From assembly GCA_020402585.1 (NCBI GenBank), contig JADBZH010000034.1:1-60168 (forward strand): a stretch of DNA of 60,168 nucleotides, given 5' to 3'. Under the pieces are notes generated by a model. That model was not told the origin of the DNA and ran no database searches. It saw nothing but the letters and a program-made list of their open reading frames with translations. Numbering within the stretch: position 1 is the stretch's first letter; the number at the start of each line of letters is the position of its first letter. The position numbers and the translations under genes were made by a program. This DNA comes from Phenylobacterium sp. (lineage in GTDB: Bacteria; Pseudomonadota; Alphaproteobacteria; Caulobacterales; Caulobacteraceae). Of this stretch, positions 49,100 through 58,615 are shown piece by piece.

Positions 49100-49126
49100 C
49101 CTGACCGGTCATCCGTCAGACTTCAG

Positions 49127-49155
49127 GGGCGGCCAGAGCGATCTGGCCGCCCTTT
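49127..49155 (+). terminator. Terminator after pnp
   Basis: GGGCGGCCAGA (49127-49137) pairs perfectly with TCTGGCCGCCC (49142-49152) around a GCGA tetraloop, followed by TTT. This is the end of the pnp transcript, 28 bp past the stop. The remaining gap to 49345 shows no gene. Confidence 0.8.
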
Positions 49156-49344
49156 CCATGTGGGTCGGGAAGCTGTATGGGCGAGGCGGGTCCGCAGTTC
49201 ACCCAGGCGTCGACGCCCCGCAAGGGGAGCTAAACCTGCACAGACAGGCATCTTCCGCATCTGACGCTCTCCCTCTGCGCCAGGTCGAAGCCGGCGACCC
49301 CGACACCGCCCCCCGGCGGACCAGGCGCAGCACGAGGACGCGTG

Positions 49345-49878
49345 ATGCCCAGAACCCTTCTTCCCTTCGCCGTCGAGGACATCTCGGCGCTCGCCAGGTC
49401 TCTCCGGACCCAGCTCTCCGCACGGACCGAGCCGCCCGGCCATGTCGAGATGCTGAACATCCTGGCCCGGGCGGCCGGCTGCCGGAACTTTCAGCAGTTC
49501 CGGGCGCAGACCTCTGCAGTCCCCGCACCGCCGGAGCCGGCGCCGGAGCCGGATCGCGCCCTGATTGAGCGGACCGCCCGCCACTTCGACGCTGAGGGCC
49601 GCCTCGCCACCTGGCCCGCCAAGACCTCCCTGCAGTCTCTGGCCCTCTGGGGCCTGTGGTCGCGGATTCCGCCGGAAACCGTCTTCTCGGAGGTTGGCTT
49701 CAACCAGCAGTTGAATATGCTCAGCCAGATCGGTGATCCCGCCCTGCTGCGCCGCTCCATGGTGCATGCCGGCCTGGTCTCGCGAACGGACGACTGCCGG
49801 GACTACCGGCGGATCGAGAGACGACCCCCGCCGGACGCCCTGGCGCTGATCCGTCGGCTGGGGCCCGGGTCCGGCTGA
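49345..49878 (+). CDS. DUF2087 domain protein
   Basis: A 177-residue protein of unknown role. The C-terminal ~85 residues match DUF2087: HFDAEGRLATWPAKTSLQSLALWGLWSRIPPETVFSEVGFNQQLNML...IGDPALLRRSMVHAGLVSRTDDCRDYRRI, a winged-helix-like pattern often found behind regulators. The N-terminal part AVEDISALARSLRTQLSA...HVEMLNILARAAGCRNFQQFRAQ looks like a separate helical domain related to small plasmid/glyoxalase-type leader regions. A GTG three bases upstream is an alternative start. It is convergent with dnaA, 9 bp apart. Confidence 0.78.
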   Translation: MPRTLLPFAVEDISALARSLRTQLSARTEPPGHVEMLNILARAAGCRNFQQFRAQTSAVPAPPEPAPEPDRALIERTARHFDAEGRLATWPAKTSLQSLALWGLWSRIPPETVFSEVGFNQQLNMLSQIGDPALLRRSMVHAGLVSRTDDCRDYRRIERRPPPDALALIRRLGPGSG

Positions 49879-49887
49879 AGCCGGGGC

Positions 49888-51402
49888 TCAGCTCCTCAGC
49901 TTGCGGATGATGGCGTCCAGGTCGCGGGCGAGGACAGGATCGTCCTGCTTGAGGGCCTCGATGCGACGGACCGCATGAAGAACCGTGGTGTGATCACGCC
50001 CGCCAAACCGGCGGCCGATGTCGGGCAGGGAGCGGGTGGTGATCTGCTTGGCGATCCACATGGCGGCCTGCCGGGGACGCGCCACCACCCGGGCCCGCCG
50101 CTCGGAGATGATGTCCGCCTGCTTCAGGCCGTAGTGCTCGGCCACGGCCTTCTGGATCTGGTCGACCGTCACCCGCTTCTCGCTGCAGGCCAGATGCGGG
50201 CGCAGGATGGCCTGGGCCTCATCGAGCCCAAGGCGGGCGATATCGCCGCCGACCCGGGCGACCAGGGTGTTGAGGGCGCCCTCAAGTTCACGGACGGAAT
50301 CCGTGAAACGGTCCGCAAGGAACTGCAGCACGTCCCCCTGGGCGGAGGGCAGGAAGCCCCCGGCCTGGGCGAGGATGGCGAGCTTGCGCTCCAGTATGCC
50401 CAGCCGCAGGGCGCGGTCCGCCGGTTCGATCCCGCACACCAGACCGGACTGGAGGTGGGATCGCAGGCGCGGCTCCATCTCCGAGAGCTCAGAAGGGGAG
50501 CGGTCAGCGGTGAGCACCACGCGCCGCCCGTCCTCGATCAGGGCGATGAGGGTGTGGAAGAGCTCTTCCTGCGTGTTCTGCTTGCCGGCGACGAAGTGCA
50601 CGTCGTCAATGAGGAGGAGGTCGGCGTTCCGCAGCTCCGCCTTGAAGGCGGCGGTCTGCCGGTCCTGGATCGCCCGCACGAAGGTTGACGTGAAGCGCTC
50701 GGCGGTCAGGTAGACCACCCGGCGCGCCTCCCCCGTCTGCATGGCCTCCCAGGCCAGGGCGTTGAGGAGGTGGGTCTTCCCGAAGCCGTAGGGGCCATGG
50801 AAGAGGACGGGATTGAAGTGCCCGTCCGCCCAGGACGCCACCCGGCGGGCGACGGCGAAGGCGAACTCGTTCGAAGGGCCCGGGACAAAGGTGTCGAAGC
50901 TGAACCGGTCCTGGAGGCCCTGCTGGCGGGCGAGGGAAGGCGCTGGGCGAAGATCTGCGGGGTCCGGAGCCGCGCGGCGCGGCGCAGACGCCGGCCCTGG
51001 GATCGGAGCCGGGCGGGCGGTTGAGGGCGCCTCCTGGCCTGCAGCGGCCGGCGTCGATGTGGTGGCGACCGACGCGGCGGCGGCCTGGGCGGCGGCGCCC
51101 CGCCCTTCGAACTCCATCTTGGACTTGAGGGCGAGGCTGCGACCCATGGGATCATTCTGCGCCCAAAGCTCGCCGATCCGGCGCCAGGCGTGCCTGCGGA
51201 TCCAGTCGCGGGCGACCCCGGTGGCGGCCACCAGGCACACGTCTCCGTCCTGCTCCCGGAGCGAGGCCTGGCCCAGCCAGGACCCGAAGGTGGCTTCGCC
51301 GAGCTCCCGCCTCAGGATCTGGCAGGTCTTGGTCCAGACTTCGCCCGACACACCATCCTTGGACACGCTCCCGTTCGCCATCACCAACCCGTCCTGACCC
51401 AT
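49888..51402 (-). CDS. dnaA: Chromosomal replication initiator DnaA
   Basis: A 504-residue AAA+ initiator. Domain I is WTKTCQILRRELGEATFGSWLGQASLRE...ARDWIRRHAWRRI. A long Ala/Pro-rich linker is domain II. Walker A GPYGFGKTHLLNALA is about residue 201, Walker B LLLIDDVHFVAGKQ, and domain IV has the box-binding GGRDHTTVLHAVRRIE. The ATG at 51402 is chosen for its AGGGGCGAGA site; MANGSV seven codons later is possible, and the frame upstream of it has no further support. As in Caulobacter, dnaA follows rpsT and is not beside dnaN. Confidence 0.96.
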   Translation of the reverse strand: MGQDGLVMANGSVSKDGVSGEVWTKTCQILRRELGEATFGSWLGQASLREQDGDVCLVAATGVARDWIRRHAWRRIGELWAQNDPMGRSLALKSKMEFEGRGAAAQAAAASVATTSTPAAAGQEAPSTARPAPIPGPASAPRRAAPDPADLRPAPSLARQQGLQDRFSFDTFVPGPSNEFAFAVARRVASWADGHFNPVLFHGPYGFGKTHLLNALAWEAMQTGEARRVVYLTAERFTSTFVRAIQDRQTAAFKAELRNADLLLIDDVHFVAGKQNTQEELFHTLIALIEDGRRVVLTADRSPSELSEMEPRLRSHLQSGLVCGIEPADRALRLGILERKLAILAQAGGFLPSAQGDVLQFLADRFTDSVRELEGALNTLVARVGGDIARLGLDEAQAILRPHLACSEKRVTVDQIQKAVAEHYGLKQADIISERRARVVARPRQAAMWIAKQITTRSLPDIGRRFGGRDHTTVLHAVRRIEALKQDDPVLARDLDAIIRKLRS

Positions 51403-51537
51403 TCTCGCCCCTCGTCGCCACTGCGCCGAAGAGCGCGCCGAAACCGCGCAACAGCTTCCCCGGGCTGCCACGACACATGTCGCCGGCAGCTGATTTTTCT
51501 CTATCGAGGTCGCTTGGAAAAACGCTTTACGAGCCCA

Positions 51538-51565
51538 ACACTAGTGACGGCGGGGGGCCGGTCAA
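51538..51565 (-). promoter_or_regulatory. Candidate dnaA promoter
   Basis: On the minus strand, TTGACC (51565-51560) is followed by a 16-bp spacer and TAGTGT (51543-51538), resembling housekeeping promoters of alphaproteobacteria. A transcript would start near 51530, about 130 nt before the ATG. Confidence 0.5.
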
Positions 51566-51569
51566 CGGA

Positions 51570-51606
51570 GATTCTTTGCGGCTGGGGCGGATATTTTCGT
51601 TGACTC
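51570..51606. promoter_or_regulatory. Two GANTC (CcrM) sites upstream of the dnaA promoter
   Basis: GATTC (51570-51574) lies five bases upstream of the -35 hexamer and GACTC (51602-51606) about 30 bp further. In Caulobacter full methylation of GANTC sites in the dnaA promoter raises its transcription, linking DnaA synthesis to replication-fork passage. The layout suggests the same control. Confidence 0.6.
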
Positions 51607-51705
51607 CGGGAAAGCCAATTTCGGCAAGGAACTGCCGTTTTCACAGTCCATTTCGGGACGTTTCAAACTGGCTCCGGAGGCTCGGGAAACCTGTGCCGAA
51701 ACGAC

Positions 51706-51732
51706 AAAGCCCCGCCAGGGGCGGGGCTTTTT
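51706..51732 (-). terminator. rpsT terminator (bidirectional hairpin)
   Basis: AAAGCCCCGCC (51706-51716) pairs perfectly with GGCGGGGCTTT (51720-51730). It ends in T residues in both reading directions (TTT toward dnaA, TTTTT on plus). It lies 55 bp past the rpsT stop and separates rpsT from dnaA. Confidence 0.75.
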
Positions 51733-51786
51733 CCTGAAATAAAACAGAGACATAACCAAGATCTGACCCATAACGGGTCAGGTCGT

Positions 51787-52056
51787 TCAGGCCGCGGCGG
51801 CCTTGCGAAGACGCGCCGCAAGACGGGAGACCTTCCGCGAGCCGGTGTTGTGGTGGACCACGCCCTTGGAGACCGCCCGCATCAGTTCGGACTCGGCCTC
51901 GACGAAGGCGCTCTTGGCGGCGACGAGGTCGCCCGAGGCCAGGGCCTCGTCGAACTTGCGCAGGTAGGTGCGGACCCGCGACCGGCGCGCCTTGTTCACT
52001 TCCGTACGACGGGCGATCTTGCGAACCGCCTTCCGGGCGCCGGGATTGTTGGCCAT
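51787..52056 (-). CDS. rpsT: 30S ribosomal protein S20
   Basis: An 89-residue protein of three long helices that binds 16S r[39 protein letters not shown] and [27 protein letters not shown] match S20. Preceded by a strong promoter and followed by a strong terminator, it appears to be monocistronic. Confidence 0.97.
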   Translation of the reverse strand: MANNPGARKAVRKIARRTEVNKARRSRVRTYLRKFDEALASGDLVAAKSAFVEAESELMRAVSKGVVHHNTGSRKVSRLAARLRKAAAA

Positions 52057-52120
52057 GCTTCAGCTCTCAAAACAGTTCACCGGCGCCAGCCATCAGGCGC
52101 CAGCCGAAATCGGAGGCGCG

Positions 52121-52149
52121 GATATACGGTAAGGCGCCCCTCGGGTCAA
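52121..52149 (-). promoter_or_regulatory. rpsT promoter
   Basis: On the minus strand, TTGACC (52149-52144), a 17-bp spacer and TATATC (52126-52121) form one of the best sigma-70-like promoters in the window. It lies 65 bp before the rpsT ATG. Confidence 0.7.
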
Positions 52150-52172
52150 TGCAGGCGCGTCCCGCCCAGGCG

Positions 52173-52949
52173 CTATCGCCCGCGGAAGTCCGGCTTCCGC
52201 TTCTCGATGAAGGCGGCCATCCCCTCCTTCTGGTCCTCGAAGGCGAAGAGGGAGTGGAAGAGACGCCGCTCCATGGCCACGCCGGCGGACAGGGTCGTCT
52301 CGTAGGCGGCGTCGACAAGCTCGACATTCATCATCACGGCGAGGGGCGACTGGCCGGCGATCTTCGCTGCGGCCTCCAGGGCCTCGGCCACCAGCCGGTC
52401 GGCCGGAACAATGCGCGAGACCAGGCCGGCGCGTTCGGCCTCGGCGGCGTCCATCATCCGGCCGGTCAGGATCATGTCCATGGCCTTGGACTTGCCCACC
52501 AGCCGCGTCAGCCTCTGGGTGCCGCCAATGCCGGGCATGACCCCCAGGTTGATCTCAGGCTGGCCGAACTTCGCGGTCTCGGAAGCGATGATGAAGTCGC
52601 AGAGCATGGCCAGCTCGCAGCCGCCGCCCAGGGCGTAGCCGGAGACGGCGGCGAGGATCGGCTTGCGGCAGGCCTCGATCCGCCGGGCGGCGGGACCGAA
52701 GAAGTCGGCGGCGAACATCTCCGCATAGGACTTGTCGGACATCTCCTTGATGTCCGCGCCGGCGGCGAAGGCGCGCTCGGACCCCGTCAGGACCAGGCAG
52801 CGGACGCCGGGATCCGCCTCGGCGGCGTCGAGGGCCTGGCCCAGCTCTTCCAGGAGGCGGCTGTTGAGGGCGTTCAGCGCCTCGGGCCGGTTCAGGCGGA
52901 TCAGGGCGACGGCGTCGTGCGCTTCGACGATCAGGGTCTCGTAGGCCAT
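52173..52949 (-). CDS. Enoyl-CoA hydratase
   Basis: A 258-residue crotonase-fold enzyme that hydrates trans-2-enoyl-CoA in fatty-acid beta-oxidation. The oxyanion segments are [10 protein letters not shown] and [17 protein letters not shown]; both catalytic glutamates are kept, in GCELAMLCD and in [17 protein letters not shown]. The C-terminal [17 protein letters not shown] is the classic EchA/FadB1x ending. It stands alone between rpsT and mutM. Confidence 0.93.
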   Translation of the reverse strand: MAYETLIVEAHDAVALIRLNRPEALNALNSRLLEELGQALDAAEADPGVRCLVLTGSERAFAAGADIKEMSDKSYAEMFAADFFGPAARRIEACRKPILAAVSGYALGGGCELAMLCDFIIASETAKFGQPEINLGVMPGIGGTQRLTRLVGKSKAMDMILTGRMMDAAEAERAGLVSRIVPADRLVAEALEAAAKIAGQSPLAVMMNVELVDAAYETTLSAGVAMERRLFHSLFAFEDQKEGMAAFIEKRKPDFRGR

Positions 52950-53025
52950 GGGGATCTCCGGCGGGATGACGGCTCCGGTTTAGGCGGCGCGGAGGCAAAC
53001 GCCAAGGCCGGCGGGCCTGGCCGGC

Positions 53026-53886
53026 TCACCTCTGGCAGGCGGGACACCAGAAGGTCGAGCGGCCCGCCTGGACCTTCCGGCGGACGGTCCCGCCGCAGCC
53101 CGGGTTGACGCAGGCGGCCCCCTCCCGGTCGTAGGCCCGGAAGCTGTGCTGGAAATAGCCGAGGGCCCCGTCGGCCGCAGAGAAGTCGCGCAAGGTCGAG
53201 CCTCCCGCGGCGATGGCCCGCTCCAGGACGGCCTTGACCGTTTGCGCCAGGACGTCCAGGCGACCGGCCGAGATCCGGCCTGCGGGCCGGAAGGGCGAGA
53301 TGCGCGCCTCGTGCAGGGCCTCGCAGACATAGATGTTGCCCAGCCCGGCCACGATCCTCTGGTCCAGGAGAAGGGTCTTGGGGCCCTGGCGGCGATCGCG
53401 GAAGGCCTGGACCAGCCGGGCGCCGCCGAAGGCGTCGGACAGGGGCTCAGGCCCCATGGCGACGAACCAGGGGTGCAGGTCCAGGTCCTCCGTGGACGCC
53501 AGCCCCATGAACCCGAAGCGACGCGGGTCGTGATAGACGATCCGGTCACCCGTCTCCGTCTCGAAGACCACGTGATCGTGCCGGGGATCCTCGCCGACGG
53601 CGTGGTGGAAGCGGCCGGGCGCAGCGGACCCGGGCCCTTCGATGCGGAACCGCCCGCTCATCCCCAGGTGGGCGATCAGGGTCTCGCCCCGGTCGAGGTC
53701 GGCCAGCAGGTACTTGGCCCGTCGCCTCAGGGCGACCACCCGCGCCCCGGCCAGGCGCTGGACGAAGCCCTCGGGGAAGGGAAACCTCAGGTCTGGCCGA
53801 CGCGCCTCCACCCGGACGAGGCGCCGCCCCTCAAGGACGGGCGCCAGGCCGCGGCGGACGGTCTCGACCTCGGGAAGCTCAGGCAT
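53026..53886 (-). CDS. mutM: Formamidopyrimidine-DNA glycosylase (MutM/Fpg)
   Basis: A 286-residue base-excision glycosylase/AP lyase that removes 8-oxoguanine. It must start with Met then Pro, whose amine is catalytic: [13 protein letters not shown] follows the chosen [14 protein letters not shown], the helix-two-turn-helix [23 protein letters not shown], and the C4 zinc finger CVNPGCGG...FWCPACQR are present. A longer open frame antisense to ubiE is not real. Divergent from ubiE across 96 bp. Confidence 0.96.
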   Translation of the reverse strand: MPELPEVETVRRGLAPVLEGRRLVRVEARRPDLRFPFPEGFVQRLAGARVVALRRRAKYLLADLDRGETLIAHLGMSGRFRIEGPGSAAPGRFHHAVGEDPRHDHVVFETETGDRIVYHDPRRFGFMGLASTEDLDLHPWFVAMGPEPLSDAFGGARLVQAFRDRRQGPKTLLLDQRIVAGLGNIYVCEALHEARISPFRPAGRISAGRLDVLAQTVKAVLERAIAAGGSTLRDFSAADGALGYFQHSFRAYDREGAACVNPGCGGTVRRKVQAGRSTFWCPACQR

Positions 53887-53982
53887 GAGGCCTGCCTCGC
53901 ACGGTCGCGGCCGCCCGGCAACCGGGGCCGGATTCGCCGGAAGCGGCTTTCCCGCGGGCCTGCGGCGTTCTAAGAGCCCGTC

Positions 53983-54732
53983 ATGAGCGCGACCTTCGGA
54001 TTTCGGGATGTCGATCCCCACGAGAAGCCGGGCCTGGTGCGCGGCGTCTTCGACCGCGTGGCGAGCCGTTACGACCTCATGAACGACGTCATGAGCGCCG
54101 GCGTCCATCGGCTCTGGAAGGACGCCACCGCCGCGCGCCTCAATCCCCAGCCCGGCGAGACCATCATCGACTGCGCCGGCGGCACCGGCGACATGGCCCG
54201 GCGCTTCGCCGACCTCGCCCGAAGGGCCCGGGACCGGCGCGGCGGCGACGACGCCCGGATCCTGGTCGTGGACTACAATGCAGAGATGATCGCCGCGGGC
54301 CGGGTGCGGGGCCTGGAGCCCGAGATCGACTGGGCCGTGGGCGACGCCCAAAGGCTGCCCCTGCCGGACGCCTGCGCCAACGCCTACGTCATCAGTTTCG
54401 GCATCCGGAACGTGACTGACATTCCCGCCGCCCTGCGCGAGGCGCGGCGGGTCCTGAAGCCTGGCGGGCGTTTCCTTTGCCTGGAATTCTCACGCCCCCC
54501 CGCCCCGGCCCTGGCCCGCCTCTACGACGCCTATTCCTTCAAGGTCATTCCCTTCATGGGCGAGCGGATCGCCGGGGACCGGGACTCCTACCAGTACCTG
54601 GTGGAAAGCATCCGCCGCTTCCCCGACCAGAAGACCTTCCAGGGCATGATCGAGGCGGCCGGCTTCCGCCGGGCGGGCTACACCAACTTCACCGGCGGGG
54701 TCGCGGCGCTCCACCACGGCTGGGCGGCCTGA
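53983..54732 (+). CDS. ubiE: UbiE-type quinone methyltransferase
   Basis: A 249-residue SAM-dependent C-methyltransferase of ubiquinone (and menaquinone) synthesis. [33 protein letters not shown] is the UbiE signature, [21 protein letters not shown] binds SAM, and [50 protein letters not shown] completes the pattern. Followed after 2 bp by ubiB, the classical ubiquinone gene pair. Confidence 0.96.
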   Translation: MSATFGFRDVDPHEKPGLVRGVFDRVASRYDLMNDVMSAGVHRLWKDATAARLNPQPGETIIDCAGGTGDMARRFADLARRARDRRGGDDARILVVDYNAEMIAAGRVRGLEPEIDWAVGDAQRLPLPDACANAYVISFGIRNVTDIPAALREARRVLKPGGRFLCLEFSRPPAPALARLYDAYSFKVIPFMGERIAGDRDSYQYLVESIRRFPDQKTFQGMIEAAGFRRAGYTNFTGGVAALHHGWAA

Positions 54733-54734
54733 CC

Positions 54735-56237
54735 ATGCTGGCCAGCCTGGGGGCGGCGGCGAGGCTGGCGGCGGCGGGCTGGCGCCTGGCCCGCGCCGAC
54801 GCCCTGCTGCCCCGGGAGCTGAGGGCTCTCTACCCGCCGGCGCTCCACCGGCTCTCCCGGCTGGCCGGGGTTCTGGCCGGACCCGGCGCCCGGCGCGGAC
54901 GTCCGGGCGAGCGCCTGGCCCGATGCCTGGAGGGCATGGGCCCGGTGGCGATCAAGCTGGGCCAGCTGTTGTCCACCCGGGCGGACATCTTCGGGGCGGA
55001 GTTCGCCCAGGACCTCGCCCGGCTGAAGGACAGGCTGGAGCCCTTTCCGACCGAGACGGCCCTTGAGGAGATCGCCGCCAGCCTGGGCCGCCCGGCCGAC
55101 GACCTCTTCGTCGAGTTCGGACCGCCCGTCGCCGCAGCCTCCCTGGCCCAGGCCCACCCGGCCCGCCTGAAGGACGGGCGCAGGGTCGCGGTGAAGGTCC
55201 TGCGACCCGGGATCGAGCGCCGGGTCGAGGCCGACGCCCGGGTCATGGGCCTGGCGGCGGCGCTGGCCGAGCGGTTCGCCCCGGACGCCAAGCGCCTGGA
55301 GCCCCGGACCCTGGCCGCCTCGGTCATCGAGTCCGTCCGCCGGGAGCTGGACCTGCGGCTGGAGGCGGCCGGCGCCGACGAGCTGGGGGCGATCATGGCC
55401 CGGGACGGCTACATGTCCGCCCCGGCGGTGGTCTGGGAGGGGGTGGGACGCCGGGTCCTGACCCTGGAGTGGGCCAAGGGGACGCCGCTCTCCGATCCCG
55501 CCAGCCTGGTGGCGGAGGGCGTCGACAGGCAGGCCCTGGCGACAGGGCTGATCCGCGCCTTCCTGGCCCAGGCCCTGGACCACGGCGTCTTTCACGCCGA
55601 CCTCCATGAGGGCAACCTTTTCGTCTCGGCCCCGGACCGGATCGAGGCGGTGGACTTCGGCATTGTCGGCCGGCTGGGCCCCGAGCAGAGGCGTTACCTG
55701 GCCGAGATCCTCTGGGGCTTCCTGCAGCGCGACTATGAACGGGTGGCCCGCGTCCACTTCGAGGCCGGCTACGTCCCCGCCCGCCACGCGGTGGGAGACT
55801 TCGCCCAGGCCCTTCGCGCCGTCGGCGAGCCGATCTTCGGCCGGACGGCCCGGGATGTCTCCATGAGCCGGGTCCTGATCCAGCTCTTCGAGATCACCGG
55901 CCAGTTCGACATGCACCTGCGGCCTGAGCTGGTCCTCCTGCAGAAGACCATGATGACCGCCGAGGGGGTCGCTCGGTCGATCTGGCCCGACCTCGATATC
56001 TGGACGGCGGCCGATCCGGTGGTGCGCAGATGGATGACCCGCGAGCTGTCTCCCGCCGCCCGCCTCACCCGGCTGGGCGACCAGGCCGGACGCCTGCTGT
56101 CGCGCCTGAACGCGCTGGCGGAGGCCCCCCCGCCGCCGCCCCCGCCGCTCCGGGGACCCGGAGCGGTCGTCATCCTGGCGGGGAGCGCCCTCGTCGCGGC
56201 CCTCGCGGCCCTCATCCTGGCCGCCTCAGCCCTCTGA
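54735..56237 (+). CDS. ubiB: UbiB-type ubiquinone-biosynthesis ATPase
   Basis: A 500-residue ADCK-family atypical kinase. VAIKLGQLLSTRADIF holds the KxGQ motif, AAASLAQAHPARLKDGRRVAVKVLRPG the Ala-rich loop and the Lys, HADLHEGNLFV the catalytic loop and VDFGIVGRL the DFG-like motif. One or two hydrophobic segments end the protein (GAVVILAGSALVAALAALILAASAL), as expected for membrane association. It is required for aerobic ubiquinone synthesis. Its stop overlaps the convergent lipoprotein gene by 12 bp. Confidence 0.94.
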   Translation: MLASLGAAARLAAAGWRLARADALLPRELRALYPPALHRLSRLAGVLAGPGARRGRPGERLARCLEGMGPVAIKLGQLLSTRADIFGAEFAQDLARLKDRLEPFPTETALEEIAASLGRPADDLFVEFGPPVAAASLAQAHPARLKDGRRVAVKVLRPGIERRVEADARVMGLAAALAERFAPDAKRLEPRTLAASVIESVRRELDLRLEAAGADELGAIMARDGYMSAPAVVWEGVGRRVLTLEWAKGTPLSDPASLVAEGVDRQALATGLIRAFLAQALDHGVFHADLHEGNLFVSAPDRIEAVDFGIVGRLGPEQRRYLAEILWGFLQRDYERVARVHFEAGYVPARHAVGDFAQALRAVGEPIFGRTARDVSMSRVLIQLFEITGQFDMHLRPELVLLQKTMMTAEGVARSIWPDLDIWTAADPVVRRWMTRELSPAARLTRLGDQAGRLLSRLNALAEAPPPPPPPLRGPGAVVILAGSALVAALAALILAASAL

Positions 56238-56810
56238 GGCGCGGTCGCTCCCGGCCCGGGCGGAGCGCGCCTGGGTTTCCCTCGCCTTCTGGGCCTCCCA
56301 ATAGGCGCCGCCCTGGTCGGGGTGGAAGAAGGCCCGGGGTTGTCCCTCCCGGCTGGCCACCGCGAAGGTGTTGGACCCCGGATGATAGATCAGGACGTCG
56401 CCGTTCCGGCGGGTCAGCCGCTGGGCGCCCTGCGGCGGGTCATCGATGAAGGTCCGCGCCTTGCGTACATAGGCCTCAAGGCTGGAGGCGCCGAAGCTTT
56501 CGCCATTCCGCGCGAAGGCGCGCTGGGCGTTCTCCTCAGCCGAACCGCGGCGGCTCGACGTCCAGAGGGGTCTGCCGTCCAGGAGGGGCGCCGGGGCCTC
56601 GGCGCGGTCGCCGGACCGACCCCCGTCATAACGGTTGTTCCTCTCCGACGTATCGGCCGGTGTCGGCGGCGAGTAGGCGGTGTCGGCAGCGGAGGCGGCG
56701 GCGCCATCCGCCCGGACGGCGGAGGGGCGCTCGCAGCCAGAGAGGGATAAGGCCAGGGAAAAGGTCCCCAGAAGCAGGACGGCAGGGGTGCTGATGGACC
56801 GGACGGTCAT
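56226..56810 (-). CDS. Lipoprotein of unknown function (Caulobacteraceae-type)
   Basis: A 194-residue lipoprotein: signal VLLLGTFSLALSLSGC gives a lipobox Cys at about residue 26. A low-complexity Ala/Asp/Thr linker follows, then a conserved-looking C-terminal block: SAEENAQRAFARNGESFGASSLEAYVRKARTFIDDPPQGAQRLTRRNGDVLIYHPGSNTFAVASREGQPRAFFHPDQGGAYWEAQKA. That block looks like a short secreted domain with a beta-hairpin. I do not know a family function. The start at MTVRSIST is chosen; the longer frame adds no signal. It overlaps the ubiB stop. Confidence 0.78.
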   Translation of the reverse strand: MTVRSISTPAVLLLGTFSLALSLSGCERPSAVRADGAAASAADTAYSPPTPADTSERNNRYDGGRSGDRAEAPAPLLDGRPLWTSSRRGSAEENAQRAFARNGESFGASSLEAYVRKARTFIDDPPQGAQRLTRRNGDVLIYHPGSNTFAVASREGQPRAFFHPDQGGAYWEAQKARETQARSARAGSDRASEG

Positions 56811-56925
56811 TGTGGTCTCCCATTGCGCCCGCCCAGGCCGGAACAAATTAGGAACATCTTGTCCGGTTTGTCGAGTCCCGATGTTTTGGCGTAAGAGGCG
56901 GGGCGTTGTTGGAGGCGCCGGGATC

Positions 56926-58134
56926 GTGTCGGACAGACGAGTGCTACTGATCGTGGGCGGCGGAATTGCGGCCTATAAATGTCTGGAGCTTGTCCGCCTG
57001 CTGCGCGGACAGGGCATCGCCGTGCGCCCGGTCCTGACCCAGGCGGGCGCCCAGTTCGTGACCCCCCTGTCCCTGGCCGCCCTCTGCGAGGACAAGGTCC
57101 ACACCGACCTCTTCTCCCTGACCGACGAGGCCGAGATGGGCCATATCCGCCTGTCCCGGTCGGCGGACCTCATCGTCGTCGCGCCGGCGACCGCGGACCT
57201 GATGGCGCGGGCGGCGGCGGGCCTTGCCAATGACCTGGCGACGACTCTGCTCCTGGCCACCGACACCCCGGTGATGATGGTCCCCGCCATGAACGTGCGC
57301 ATGTGGACCCACCCGGCGACCCAGAGGAATGTGAAGACCCTGCAGTCGGACGGCGTCCGCCTGGTCGGCCCGGAGGTGGGGGACATGGCCTGCGGCGAGA
57401 CGGGGCCGGGCCGTATGGCCGAGCCCGCGGCGATCTGCGCGGCCATCCTCGAGGCCCTGTCAGGGACCCCGGAACGCCCGCTGGCGGGTCGTCGGGCCCT
57501 GGTGACCGCTGGCCCCACCGCCGAGCCTGTCGATCCCGTCCGTGTGCTGACGAACCGGTCCAGCGGGAAGCAGGGTTTCGCCATCGCCGGCGCCCTCGCC
57601 GCCCTGGGCGCCGAGGTCACCCTGGTGGCCGGCCCGGTGGCTGAACCTACGCCCCCCGGGGTCCGCCGGGTGGACGTCGAGACGGCGCGGGAGATGCTGG
57701 CCGCCTGCGAGGCCGCCCTTCCCGCCGACATCGCCGTCTGCGTCGCCGCCGTGGCCGACTGGCGCCCGGCGGAGGTCGCTCCCGGCAAGACCAAGAAGGT
57801 CGCAGGGGCGCCGCCGCCCGAGATCCGGCTGGTGGAGAACCCCGACATCCTCGCCACCCTGTCCCGCAGCCCAGACCGCCCGACCCTGGTCATCGGCTTC
57901 GCCGCCGAGACCGAGACTGTCGAAGACCACGCCCGGGCCAAGCTGGCGCGCAAGGGCTGCGACTGGATCGTCGCCAATGACGTGTCCCGGCCCGGCGTCA
58001 TGGGCGGGACCGAGAACACGGTCTCCATCGTCACCCGCGAGGGGATCGAGCGCTGGGAAGAGGCGCCCAAGGCCGAGGTCGCCCGCCGCCTCGCCAGCCG
58101 GATCGCCGCCGCCCTTGCCGGAGGCGCCGCATGA
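56926..58134 (+). CDS. coaBC: CoaBC: phosphopantothenoylcysteine synthetase/decarboxylase
   Basis: A 402-residue bifunctional enzyme of coenzyme A synthesis. N-terminal Coa[22 protein letters not shown], the [16 protein letters not shown] active loop and [12 protein letters not shown] with its catalytic Cys. C-terminal Coa[34 protein letters not shown] and DWIVANDVS. The GTG at 56926 follows GGAGG; an in-frame ATG at 56881 would add a basic lead. Its stop overlaps dut (ATGA). Confidence 0.94.
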   Translation: MSDRRVLLIVGGGIAAYKCLELVRLLRGQGIAVRPVLTQAGAQFVTPLSLAALCEDKVHTDLFSLTDEAEMGHIRLSRSADLIVVAPATADLMARAAAGLANDLATTLLLATDTPVMMVPAMNVRMWTHPATQRNVKTLQSDGVRLVGPEVGDMACGETGPGRMAEPAAICAAILEALSGTPERPLAGRRALVTAGPTAEPVDPVRVLTNRSSGKQGFAIAGALAALGAEVTLVAGPVAEPTPPGVRRVDVETAREMLAACEAALPADIAVCVAAVADWRPAEVAPGKTKKVAGAPPPEIRLVENPDILATLSRSPDRPTLVIGFAAETETVEDHARAKLARKGCDWIVANDVSRPGVMGGTENTVSIVTREGIERWEEAPKAEVARRLASRIAAALAGGAA

Positions 58135-58586
58135 CGCCTGTCGTCGACATCCTGCGCCTGGCGCACAATCCGGACCTGCCCCTGCCGGCCTATGAGACCG
58201 CCGGGGCGGCGGGAATGGACCTGAGGGCCGCCGTGCCCGAGGACGAGGCCCTGGTCCTGCGCCCGGGCGCCCGGACCGCCGTGCCCACCGGCCTGGCCTT
58301 CGCCCTGCCCGACGGGTTCGAGGCCCAGGTGCGGCCGCGCTCGGGCCTGGCGCTGAAGTCCGGCGTGACCGTCGCCAACGCCCCCGGCACCATCGATGCG
58401 GACTATCGCGGCGAGCTGAAGGTGATTCTGATCAACCTCGGCGAGGAGGACTTCGTCATCCGCCGGGGCGACCGGATCGCCCAGCTGGTCATCGCTCCCG
58501 TCGTTCAGGCCGCCTGGCGCGAGGTGGGCGAGCTGGACGCCACCGACCGCGGGGCCGGCGGCTTTGGATCCACCGGCGGGCGCTAG
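58131..58586 (+). CDS. dut: dUTP diphosphatase
   Basis: A 151-residue trimeric dUTPase that keeps uracil out of DNA. All five motifs are seen: [48 protein letters not shown] and [10 protein letters not shown]. Coupled to coaBC by a 4-bp overlap, the coaBC-dut pair found in many bacteria. Confidence 0.97.
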   Translation: MTPVVDILRLAHNPDLPLPAYETAGAAGMDLRAAVPEDEALVLRPGARTAVPTGLAFALPDGFEAQVRPRSGLALKSGVTVANAPGTIDADYRGELKVILINLGEEDFVIRRGDRIAQLVIAPVVQAAWREVGELDATDRGAGGFGSTGGR

Positions 58587-58615
58587 GCCCGCACCCCCCT
58601 GAACGGAGAGACCCC

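Larger units (their letters stand above)
51403..51786. other. 384-bp dnaA leader/promoter region between dnaA and rpsT
   Basis: No gene. Reading toward dnaA it holds the rpsT terminator hairpin, two GANTC sites, a sigma-70-like promoter and a leader of about 130 nt. I saw no run of DnaA boxes and no A+T-rich unwinding stretch, so it is not evidently an origin. Confidence 0.7.

Noticed and set aside
51403..51786. Chromosome origin next to dnaA
   Set aside because: No cluster of DnaA boxes or A+T-rich unwinding region. In Caulobacter the origin also lies elsewhere.
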